From Hyphomicrobiales bacterium (GTDB taxonomy: Bacteria > Pseudomonadota > Alphaproteobacteria > Rhizobiales > Xanthobacteraceae), in assembly GCA_009377755.1 (NCBI GenBank), contig WHTM01000007.1:1-64000 (forward strand): a DNA stretch of 64,000 nucleotides, written 5' to 3'. Position numbers and translations under genes: made by a program. The notes beneath the pieces are model-generated. The model was not told where the DNA came from. It worked only from the letters and a program-made list of their open reading frames with translations, and ran no database searches. Shown in pieces: positions 1 to 7,435 of the stretch (its first letter is position 1; each line of letters begins with the position of its first letter).

Positions 1-66
1 CGTCAATCAAAACGCTTGCCAAGACGGCGGCCAGCGTCAATCATCACCGCACACGGCTGCCTCGTC

Positions 67-330
67 TCATCCAGATTGCCGCGCCGTTCTCATCCTGATT
101 GTCGCGCTATAAGCCAAGCCGGTGGCAAGGGCGATCAGCGCCAGGGGCGTGAGCAGCCAGGCGCCGATCATGCGGGCGGCCGGGTAGATGGTCACCGGGT
201 CGGCTCCGCCGACGCTTGCGATCCCAAGCGCCAGGAGCACCAGGTCCGTGCCGAGAACGCTGACGCTCGCCCCAACGTGCACTGCGACGAGGGCATTGCG
301 CCAAGTCTGGGGAAGCATCGTCGACTGCAT
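67..330 (-). pseudogene. small membrane protein, truncated C-terminus
   Basis: The product has two hydrophobic stretches, one around VHVGASVSVLGTDLVLLALG and one around ARMIGAWLLTPLALIALATG. It resembles the N-terminal half of small multi-pass membrane proteins that often sit divergently from a TetR gene. It ends in a short polar tail (MRTARQSG) where such proteins normally have more membrane segments, so it looks broken. The start at 330 is chosen because a GGAGG lies about 9 bases upstream; an ATG at 339 is the alternative but would sit directly on that GGAGG. The family assignment is from memory and tentative. Confidence 0.4.
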
Positions 331-403
331 CGGAGTCATCCTCCATGGACACTCGCGCCCGCCGGTCGTTGCCGCGATTTCTCGGATAGGCGCACAATCA
401 AAC

Positions 404-415
404 ATCATGTATGAT
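404..415. promoter_or_regulatory. candidate TetR operator (palindrome)
   Basis: ATCATGTATGAT is a perfect 12-base palindrome in the intergenic space between the leftward membrane-protein fragment and the rightward TetR gene. A dyad between a TetR regulator and its divergent neighbour is the usual operator position. Function is inferred from position and symmetry only. Confidence 0.35.
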
Positions 416-514
416 AATGGATAATCTGTCCTGGAAACTCCACGGACGAAGGGCGTGAGATGTTCGCTATGGGACGGCCGCCGGTGTTTTGTTCGGGAAA
501 AGTGGGCTCAGTAG

Positions 515-1102
515 ATGGCTGACGTGATCGACCGCAGGGTGGCGCGCACGCGAAAGGCGCTTCACGGTGCGCTGATGTCCCTGATCCTGCGCAAGGGCTA
601 CGAGGTGATCACGATCCAAGACATCATCGACGAGGCGGACATTGGCCGCTCCACCTTCTATGCCCACTACACCGGCAAAGAGGACTTGCTGCGAAGTGGC
701 TTCCAGACACTTCGCGCGCTGTTGATGGAGGCACAGCGCAATGCCCCCGTAAAGCGCGACGGGCCGCACGACGAAGCCCTTGGTTTCAGTCTTGCTATGT
801 TCGAGCACGCTCGCGAGTACCGAGACGTTTATCGTGCGCTTGTCGGTGGGCGTGGCAGTGTCGTCGCGGTCAACGAAATTCGTCAGGTTCTTTCGGAGGT
901 CGTGAAGAAGGAGCTGTCAGGCGTCGAGGACGACGATGCGGTTCCACGAGACGTACGCGTCCAATTCATCGTCGGTACGTTCCTCACCATGCTGACATGG
1001 TGGCTTGAGGGAAAGCCAAGGCTTACACCAACCGAAGTCGACGCGATGTTCCGCCGTTTGGTGCTCGATGGCGTCGGGCCGTCGATCCGCGTACAGCATT
1101 GA
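515..1102 (+). CDS. TetR/AcrR family transcriptional regulator
   Basis: A 195-residue protein of normal TetR length. Residues about 8-58 form the DNA-binding domain; the segment TIQDIIDEADIGRSTFYAHY is a classic TetR helix-turn-helix followed by the KEDLL helix. The C-terminal part is an all-helical ligand and dimerisation domain without a recognisable ligand signature. It is divergent from a truncated membrane-protein gene, with a palindrome at 404-415 between them, so local repression of that neighbour is the likely original role. The ligand is unknown. Confidence 0.85.
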   Translation: MADVIDRRVARTRKALHGALMSLILRKGYEVITIQDIIDEADIGRSTFYAHYTGKEDLLRSGFQTLRALLMEAQRNAPVKRDGPHDEALGFSLAMFEHAREYRDVYRALVGGRGSVVAVNEIRQVLSEVVKKELSGVEDDDAVPRDVRVQFIVGTFLTMLTWWLEGKPRLTPTEVDAMFRRLVLDGVGPSIRVQH

Positions 1103-1699
1103 CTGCACGCGACATGTGGGTGCCCTGCCGAGGATATTATCGTAGCGAAATTGGCGTGTAACGGACATGCTTGGATACAACGGCGAACCTGCGGCTGCGA
1201 TATCAGAGTGCTCCAGCGAAAGCGTAGTTCTCACTTTCATCCACGCTGGGGCGCCAATTCTACGCCACAGCACGATTCCCTGCGATCTGTTGCACCAGGC
1301 CCCGCCCGGAGAAATTTGGTATCGGAGAGGCGATGCTCCGTGGCATTCGGCGTTCGCATCAGCGCACCGCTAGGTGGATGCATCCCAACGCACACCGCGA
1401 GCCGTGGATCATCCGCCGCGAGCGAACATCGGCATCCTCGCCTTGTGACTCCGTTTTTTTTCCAGCCCCGCGGTCCGCAACGCATCAAGCAGAGGTGTTC
1501 GAGCGGGCGCTATCCGTTCCCATCTGGTATGCTTCGAAGGCCAAGGTGACATCATTGGCATTAGCGACCGTGATCAGGGAGTCCATCGGAATCCCACCCC
1601 ACTTGTGCTACCATGGTTTCGCAATCCGGCGTTAAGTTTATCTCCCGCCTCACCAAGTTGTTTCGAGAAAGGAACGGAAATCCCAAGGAGATAGGAGCG
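1103..1699. other. intergenic, no recognisable gene
   Basis: About 600 bases between the TetR gene and the DUF899 remnant. Several frames are open on both strands but none gives a recognisable domain, a good ribosome binding site or a plausible composition. It is most easily read as decayed sequence. Confidence 0.5.
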
Positions 1700-1792
1700 A
1701 TGATGAAACACAAGACAGGAACACGTGAAGAATGGCTCGCAGCGCGGCTCGAACTGCTCGAGGCGGAGAAACAACTCTTTCCGCACGGCTGA
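1700..1792 (+). pseudogene. DUF899 thioredoxin-like protein, N-terminal remnant
   Basis: ATG ATG at 1700 is preceded by a good Shine-Dalgarno (AAGGAG). It encodes a 30-residue peptide whose core GTREEWLAARLELLEAEK matches the very conserved N-terminus of DUF899 (thioredoxin-like) proteins, which normally run to about 220-260 residues. The reading frame then diverges (QLFPHG) and stops. None of the expected continuation is visible downstream, so only the start of the gene remains. Confidence 0.65.
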
Positions 1793-1918
1793 TCCGCTCA
1801 TCCGGCGACCCCACGCTCGACGCTGAGGCGATCTCAATGCCACGCCGCGCCAGTCCCGTTCCAGCGCCTCCTTCGAATGTCGGCGGCGGCTCCGTCACGC
1901 TCGCTGTTCCGATCAGAT

Positions 1919-2236
1919 TCAACCGATGAAGCCTGCGCCTAAGCACCAGATGATGTACCACGCGGTCTCGGGCGTGCCGGTCAGCTCCGTGCGGTGAGCT
2001 CGATGCCGTTTGCCATCAAACACACCAAAAGGCTCCGCTAATGTCGCCGGGAAAGCGGCGGCAATCGAAATGGGGGGCGCTTCAAGCTTGGCCTCACTCC
2101 ACACGATTCTCTCGACACCGTCATGTGCGTCGGGCGCATTGAGCAGAGACTGCCACAGAACGGCACTGACGCGCGGCCACGACGCCAGCTCGCTGCGGCG
2201 GGGCGGCCGTTGCACGCGCTTGTTGGCCCTTAACAT
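1919..2236 (-). CDS. doubtful hypothetical protein after dctM
   Basis: A 105-codon frame whose ATG begins three bases after the dctM stop, so it could be translationally coupled. The protein is basic at its start and has no domain I recognise. The C-terminal TAWYIIWCLGAGFIG is mildly hydrophobic. Composition does not separate it clearly from chance, so it may be spurious. The rest of 1793-2239 holds nothing I can identify. Confidence 0.2.
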   Translation of the reverse strand: MLRANKRVQRPPRRSELASWPRVSAVLWQSLLNAPDAHDGVERIVWSEAKLEAPPISIAAAFPATLAEPFGVFDGKRHRAHRTELTGTPETAWYIIWCLGAGFIG

Positions 2237-2239
2237 CGT

Positions 2240-3514
2240 TTAGTCCTTCATCAGGCCGGGCAAGAATAGCGACAGGGAAGGCACATAGGTGACCAGCGCC
2301 AGGCCGATGAGATAGGCGAAGAAGAACGGGATTACACTGACGACGACGCGGGAAGACGAAACCCGAAAGATGCTGCAGCTGACAAAAATGTTGAGTCCAA
2401 ACGGCGGGGAGAACATCCCGATGGCCAGATTGACGGTAAAGATGATACCGAAATGAATAAGATCGACGCCCGCATGCTGTGCGATCGGCCAAAGTAGCGG
2501 CGCGAACAGGATGACCGCCGAGTTGGGGTCCATGAACATGCCCACGACGAGCAGGATGACGTTTATGAGCAGCAGCACCATCCAGGGAGACAGTTGCAGG
2601 CCTTCGATGAACCCCACCATCGTCTGCGGCACCGCTTCGGCTGCGAGAATCCAGGAACACACACCGGCGGCGGCGACAATGATGAACAGCTTGGCCGAGA
2701 GCTGAGCCGTTTCGTGGGTGATCGCCCAGACATCCTTCCAGGTCAGGTCTCGATAGATGTAGACGCTAACAATCACGGCGTAGACTGAAACCACCATCGC
2801 GGCTTCCGTCGGGGTGGCGAATCCGCCGTAGATTCCGCCGAAGATGATCAGCGGAGCGCCCAGCGTCCACGCCACCTCGCGGGTGGTGCGCAGCATCTCA
2901 GCGGCGCTCCAGGTGCGTTCCGAGGCGACCTTGTGACGCCATGCATACCACACGCAGTAGACCGCCGCGCATGCGCCCACCACGAACCCCGGAATGATGC
3001 CGGCAATGAACATCCTGCCGACCGAGGCGTTGGTCATCACCGAGAAAAGTATCATCGTGATGCTGGGTGGAATGATGATGGCGATCGCGCCGGATGATGT
3101 GATCAAACCAAGCGAGAAGCGTTCGCCGTAGCCGAGCGAGTTCAGGCCACGGCTGAGTACGTTGCCGAGAGCTGCAACGGTGGCTGCGCTTGATCCAGAG
3201 ATGGCGCCGAACAGTTCCGCAGCACTGACGGTCGTCAGCGCCATTCCACCGGGCACGCGGCCGAGGAAAGCAGAGATCCAGTTGATCAGGCGGACCGCCA
3301 TCCCGCCCCGCCCCATGACCGTGCCGGCGAAAATGAAGCCGGGAACCGAGAGCAACACCAGATTGTTGATCGTACCTGTCAGGCCCTGCACCACCACTTC
3401 CATGGAGACGCCTTGCCAAACCATGGCCGACACAGCGAGGACGAGAAAGATCATCCACATCGGCACGCCGATGAGCAGCAGCACAAAGGCGGCGATAGCG
3501 ATGACTGTCAGCAC
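2240..3514 (-). CDS. dctM: TRAP transporter large permease subunit (DctM)
   Basis: A 424-residue, very hydrophobic protein of the DctM length with about 12 membrane segments. It is the ion-coupled transport subunit of a tripartite ATP-independent periplasmic transporter in the inner membrane. DctM-like signatures include a glycine-rich ELFGAISGSSAATVAALGNV stretch and the FGIIFTVNLAIGMFSPPFGL region. It follows dctQ by 7 bases and is the last clear gene of a dctP-dctQ-dctM operon. The cargo is probably an organic acid, given the neighbouring hydrolase and molybdenum hydroxylase, but the sequence does not define it. Confidence 0.93.
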   Translation of the reverse strand: MLTVIAIAAFVLLLIGVPMWMIFLVLAVSAMVWQGVSMEVVVQGLTGTINNLVLLSVPGFIFAGTVMGRGGMAVRLINWISAFLGRVPGGMALTTVSAAELFGAISGSSAATVAALGNVLSRGLNSLGYGERFSLGLITSSGAIAIIIPPSITMILFSVMTNASVGRMFIAGIIPGFVVGACAAVYCVWYAWRHKVASERTWSAAEMLRTTREVAWTLGAPLIIFGGIYGGFATPTEAAMVVSVYAVIVSVYIYRDLTWKDVWAITHETAQLSAKLFIIVAAAGVCSWILAAEAVPQTMVGFIEGLQLSPWMVLLLINVILLVVGMFMDPNSAVILFAPLLWPIAQHAGVDLIHFGIIFTVNLAIGMFSPPFGLNIFVSCSIFRVSSSRVVVSVIPFFFAYLIGLALVTYVPSLSLFLPGLMKD

Positions 3515-3521
3515 AATGCGA

Positions 3522-4070
3522 CTACGTCTTGAGCGAGCCTGCGGACTCGCTGATTCGTTGTTTCTTGGTGCCGGTCAGGACGAAGTACAGGAAGCTGATA
3601 TACGCCACAGACATGAGCGCAAAGCACAGCGGGATGGCCAAGGTTTGGGGCCAAGCCGGCAGATATCCGCTTGGCAGCAAGGCCCCGAATTCTATCTCTC
3701 GGCTCACACTGTCGAATCCGTATTTGGCGACATAGGCGCACAGGACGACGCCCAACAGACCTACAATCAGATCGATGAACCGTCGTAGCGGGGCCGGCAT
3801 TCTCTCATAGACAGCGTCCATCGCAACGTGGTCGTTCCGGAAACACAGCGAAACCGACCCGAGATAGACCAACCAGATCAGAAGCATGCGGAGGACGTCG
3901 TCAAGCCAGGCGATTGTGATGCCGCGCTGGTAGACCACAACCGAGAAGGTCGTGGTCAGAATCAGCAGGGCGCAGACCAATGCCGAAAGGTGACCGGCGA
4001 TCTGCGTCACCCGTCCGATCAGGCCATCTACAGCGCCAAGCAGCCTCGGACCTCTGCTTGTGGACGTCAT
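3522..4070 (-). CDS. dctQ: TRAP transporter small permease subunit (DctQ)
   Basis: A 182-residue membrane protein with four predicted helices, typical of DctQ. It is the scaffold subunit that associates with DctM. The segment ITIAWLDDVLRMLLIWLVYL is the usual conserved motif of the family (hydrophobic with an acidic pair and Arg). It lies 19 bases after dctP and 7 bases before dctM, so the three form one operon. The length is normal and nothing is odd. Confidence 0.9.
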   Translation of the reverse strand: MTSTSRGPRLLGAVDGLIGRVTQIAGHLSALVCALLILTTTFSVVVYQRGITIAWLDDVLRMLLIWLVYLGSVSLCFRNDHVAMDAVYERMPAPLRRFIDLIVGLLGVVLCAYVAKYGFDSVSREIEFGALLPSGYLPAWPQTLAIPLCFALMSVAYISFLYFVLTGTKKQRISESAGSLKT

Positions 4071-4089
4071 GCTGGAATATCCGAATCTG

Positions 4090-5103
4090 TCACCGCTTGC
4101 TGAACCGCGCGACGTCCTCCTCCAGCATCTTCACCATCGGTCCCCGCTGGGCATCTTTCTTCATCCGTTGCCACACTCCGTTCTGCGCCAACTGCTTCAT
4201 CTTCTGCAGTTCGGCGGCCGGCATCGTGCTGACATTGATCGCCTTCTTCATGGCTTCGAGGCTGGAACTCTGGCTCTGGGTATAGGCCGCGTCGGCAAAT
4301 TGAATGGCTTCCCGCCCGGCCCGGAGTACTCCTTCTTGAATCTCCTTCGGCTGGCGGTCGAACCACGTCTTGCTGACGATCACATTGGAAGCGAAGGCGA
4401 AGTGCTCGGTGATGGTGAAGTAGCGCGCCACCTCGTGCAGTTTCATCTTGTAAATCACGTCCGGCGGGTTTTCCATTCCGTCGAGTGTGCCCTGCTGAAG
4501 CGCGGTATAGACTTCTCCGAATTCCATCGGACGCGGCACCGCACCCCAATCCTGATAGGCGCCGACGCGCGGCGGCGACGGAATAACGCGGAACTTCTTG
4601 CCCTTAATGTCAGCCAACGCGTTGACAGGGAACTTGGTCAAGAAACTTTGTGGGCCGATCCCGTGAAAGCCGATGATGACGATGCCGCGCTTTGCCGCAA
4701 GCTCCTTCATCGCCTCGGCGGCCTTGCTTTGCGCGGCGAAGGCCGTGATCTGCGCCGGCGCGCCGGGCAGCAGGAAGGGCAGATCGAAGAGGGCCAGTTC
4801 GGGAACGGTTGCCGAGAGAAAGCCTGCCGGGAAGATCATTCCCACGACCGAACCGGCCTGCAGCGCGGCGATCATCTGGGCATTCGTGCCCAAGGCTTGG
4901 CCGTGGCGGACCGACGCGCTCAGCTTGCCGTTGGAATACTTGTTGATCAGCTCAGCGAACTTCTCGTTGGCCGCTGCTTGGGTATCGCCGGCCGTCGCGT
5001 TTCCGATCAACACGTTGGTCTGCGCATGAGCTCGAGGGCTTACTGCTGCACAGGCTGCCACCAGCGCCGTTACCAGAAAGAACATCCTGTATCTTGTACT
5101 CAT
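4090..5103 (-). CDS. dctP: TRAP transporter periplasmic substrate-binding protein (DctP)
   Basis: A 337-residue protein with a signal peptide (hydrophobic FLVTALVAACAAV, cleavage near AHAQ). The DctP fold follows, including KGKKFRVIPSP and FGEVYTALQQGTLDGMENP, the latter a hallmark of TRAP solute receptors. The Arg in KFRV is expected to bind the substrate carboxylate. It is the first gene of the operon. Upstream, 5104-5394 is a 290-base space holding the candidate regulator site at 5248-5261. Substrate unknown; a carboxylate is inferred from the family. Confidence 0.92.
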   Translation of the reverse strand: MSTRYRMFFLVTALVAACAAVSPRAHAQTNVLIGNATAGDTQAAANEKFAELINKYSNGKLSASVRHGQALGTNAQMIAALQAGSVVGMIFPAGFLSATVPELALFDLPFLLPGAPAQITAFAAQSKAAEAMKELAAKRGIVIIGFHGIGPQSFLTKFPVNALADIKGKKFRVIPSPPRVGAYQDWGAVPRPMEFGEVYTALQQGTLDGMENPPDVIYKMKLHEVARYFTITEHFAFASNVIVSKTWFDRQPKEIQEGVLRAGREAIQFADAAYTQSQSSSLEAMKKAINVSTMPAAELQKMKQLAQNGVWQRMKKDAQRGPMVKMLEEDVARFSKR

Positions 5104-5247
5104 TGGGCGGTTCTCCCATTCGACCTGTCTTAATTTTTGAGCCTAGCGATGCGGTTTTCAGCGAGCAAGTGCAACGCGGCATTCAAGAACTCGCTCGATC
5201 CGCTCACGCGGATGACGCCTGCGCCACTGTGACCGAAATTAGCACTT

Positions 5248-5261
5248 CTTTATATACAAAG
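5248..5261. promoter_or_regulatory. candidate GntR/HutC operator, copy 1
   Basis: CTTTATATACAAAG is nearly palindromic and resembles the CTTGTAT-N-TACAAG type of site bound by HutC-class GntR regulators (from memory). It lies about 145 bases upstream of dctP. A copy with one mismatch occurs at 6182-6195, upstream of the GntR gene and the divergent hydrolase. Confidence 0.5.
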
Positions 5262-5394
5262 ATAGACCATGATCGCGAGCATGACGAGGCTTGCTATCGG
5301 CTTCGCCGCGCTGTGGTCGCGGGCTGCGGCATCACGCCGCGTTCAGGGTGCGGGAAACCAAGAGTTCGCCAGGGCTTCGGAAACTGCCGGCCAG

Positions 5395-6147
5395 TCAATC
5401 GCTGTGAGAAACGTCCAGATCGAACACAAAGCGGTCAGACCGAAAGATCGTGGTGCCGGTGAGAATTGGCGTCCTTCTTCTGGTCAGCGGAGTGAAGCGG
5501 AGGGCCCCCATGGGAAAGCCGGCTGGCTTGTTGAAGAGAGCCGAGTGATCGTTGCTCAGCGCCATCGCCGCGAACTCAAATCGCGTCTGCTGGACGTGAA
5601 TCCTGGCGCGTTTGAGCATGGGGAACACGAACGCATGCGCCAAGTGCGGCTTCAGGCGCGGGGCGATTTCATTAGTGAAATGCAAGAAATGCAGGCTGAC
5701 GGGCTCCGAATCGGCGAACACCAGCTTCTGATGGCGATGAATCTTCGTCCCCGGAGCGACTTTGAGACGGCTTGCGATCTCTTCGTCGGCGCCGATACGG
5801 TCGTACTTCAGTTCCTTGATCGTGGCCTTAAAGCCTGCCCGACCGATCTCGTCACCGATGGAGCGCTCGGCATTGGTGGCAAGCACCCGATGAATAATGC
5901 CCTTCGGCTTGACGAAGACGCCGCGGCCCTGCTCCCCGTAGATCAGCCCCTCGTATGCGAGTTCTCGCAGCGCGCGACGCACCGAAATTGCGCTCGCCTT
6001 GAATTCCGCGACAAGCTCGGCAAGCGACGGCAGCTTGTCGTTGGGCAGATACACGCCCTTGGTGATGCGCGCCCGCAGCTTGCTCGCGATATCGCGATAC
6101 AATATGACCCGGACATTTGTCCGGGCTTCACTCGGTTGTCTTGCCAT
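5395..6147 (-). CDS. GntR family regulator, HutC/UTRA type
   Basis: A 250-residue protein. Residues about 15-80 are the GntR winged helix (SLAELVAEFKASAISVRRAL, then the GQGVFVK-like wing GRGVFVK). The remainder is a UTRA small-molecule-binding domain. It lies between a divergent hydrolase and the co-oriented TRAP operon. Two near-identical dyads flank it, one 35 bases before its own start and one before dctP, so it probably controls itself, the transporter and the hydrolase in response to the imported compound or a derivative. Confidence 0.9.
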   Translation of the reverse strand: MARQPSEARTNVRVILYRDIASKLRARITKGVYLPNDKLPSLAELVAEFKASAISVRRALRELAYEGLIYGEQGRGVFVKPKGIIHRVLATNAERSIGDEIGRAGFKATIKELKYDRIGADEEIASRLKVAPGTKIHRHQKLVFADSEPVSLHFLHFTNEIAPRLKPHLAHAFVFPMLKRARIHVQQTRFEFAAMALSNDHSALFNKPAGFPMGALRFTPLTRRRTPILTGTTIFRSDRFVFDLDVSHSD

Positions 6148-6181
6148 CGCTGGAGCGTCTCGTATTGACAGCCTGGGTCGA

Positions 6182-6195
6182 CTTTATATACCAAG
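6182..6195. promoter_or_regulatory. candidate GntR/HutC operator, copy 2
   Basis: CTTTATATACCAAG differs by one base from the site at 5248-5261. It sits 35 bases upstream of the GntR start and about 150 bases upstream of the divergent hydrolase start, where it could serve both promoters. Confidence 0.5.
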
Positions 6196-6346
6196 TAAGC
6201 AGGCCTTACGCGGTTTCAAGATCCGCCCGGCTGGCGGGCCGCAGCTTACCGTCATCCGACGTCGGGAGCGAGGCGATGACGCCTGGGGCGGCGCTTGGCA
6301 AGTTAGAAAGACCGCGACGCAACTGGACTGCGAGGGAGGAGCGCAG

Positions 6347-7408
6347 GTGACAAAATCCGCCATTGAAGCCGCAATCGATCAAGGCATCCACCGCTTCCTG
6401 GCCGACGGCGTCCAGTATCGCGATTTGATGGATATTCGCGCAGCAGCCCCCGAGTGGAAGTCGTGGCCGCAAACCTGGTCGAAATGGGCCGAGGAAACGG
6501 AATCGCGCGGCGACGTGGCGCTGAAGGCCGGTCACAAGATCACTGCCGCGGCCGAATTCGCCCGCGCAGCGCTCTACCATCATTACGCGCAGTACCTTCT
6601 ATTTGAAGATTTGGCCGTCAAGAAAAGCATTCACGACAAGAAACGTGATGCATTCAAGCGCGCGGCCCCGCTCTTTGGTGTTCCGATGGAGCGTATCGGG
6701 ATTCCCTTCGATGGGATCCGGATGCCGGCTTACTTCCGCGTTCCCGAGCGCGTCGGGAAGCCGCCCTGCGTCATCCTTCTCGGTGGCCTCGACACAACCA
6801 AGGAGGATTACCTGAGCATCGCTGATCTCTGCCTGCAGCGTGGGCTCGCAACCCTCGCCTTCGACGGTCCCGGCCAGGGCGAAACCCTCTTTGAGATGCG
6901 CTGGCGCACGGATTTCGAACTCGCCGTCATCGCGGCCATCGATTACCTGGAGACCCGACCGGAGATCGACCGAAACCGCATCGGCATCATCGGACGGAGC
7001 ATGGGGGGCTGCTATGCGCCCAAGACCGCAGCCATCGACGATCGCATAAAGGCGCTGGTTGCCTGGGGGGCGATGTATCACTTGAGCAATCTGGCGGACG
7101 TCCCGAAGCATACGCTTGAGGGCTTCATGTTTGTGAGCAGTAGCAAGACGCTCGATGAAGCCAAGAGCTTCTACGCCAGCATCGATCTGTCCGCCTTCGC
7201 ACCGAAGATCACTTGTCCAACCATGGTGATTCACGGCGGACTTGACGCCATCACGCCGCTCGACAATGCCACAAGCCTGATCAAGGATTTGCGGGGCCCA
7301 GTCGAGACGCTGATCTGGAACGACAGCATTCATTGTTGCCACGACCGCGCGCATATCGTCCGCCCTGCTATGGCCGATTTCATCAGAAAGCATCTGACCG
7401 CGGCTTAG
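6347..7408 (+). CDS. alpha/beta hydrolase, 2,6-dihydroxypseudooxynicotine hydrolase-like
   Basis: A 353-residue protein read from GTG at 6347, which has a strong GGGAGGAG upstream; a longer open frame to 5999 would overlap the GntR gene and lacks such a site. It has an N-terminal helical region and an alpha/beta hydrolase core with nucleophile Ser218 (GRSMGG), Asp300 (HGGLDA) and His329 (SIHCC). This spacing closely matches the catalytic triad I recall for the C-C bond hydrolase of nicotine catabolism (Ser217/Asp300/His329). It likely cleaves an acylated or 1,3-diketone-like intermediate; the substrate need not be nicotine-derived. It is followed directly by a molybdenum hydroxylase subunit. 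Confidence 0.8.
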   Translation: MTKSAIEAAIDQGIHRFLADGVQYRDLMDIRAAAPEWKSWPQTWSKWAEETESRGDVALKAGHKITAAAEFARAALYHHYAQYLLFEDLAVKKSIHDKKRDAFKRAAPLFGVPMERIGIPFDGIRMPAYFRVPERVGKPPCVILLGGLDTTKEDYLSIADLCLQRGLATLAFDGPGQGETLFEMRWRTDFELAVIAAIDYLETRPEIDRNRIGIIGRSMGGCYAPKTAAIDDRIKALVAWGAMYHLSNLADVPKHTLEGFMFVSSSKTLDEAKSFYASIDLSAFAPKITCPTMVIHGGLDAITPLDNATSLIKDLRGPVETLIWNDSIHCCHDRAHIVRPAMADFIRKHLTAA

Positions 7409-7435
7409 CGCGTCCGCGCGAATGGAGCGTCCTTG

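Noticed and set aside
1151-1549. 132-codon rightward frame
   Set aside because: No domain, no ribosome site, and overlapping open frames on both strands of similar quality.
5999-6346. N-terminal extension of the hydrolase reading frame
   Set aside because: It overlaps the GntR gene and its promoter and has no homology; GTG 6347 has a strong ribosome site and gives family-typical residue numbering.
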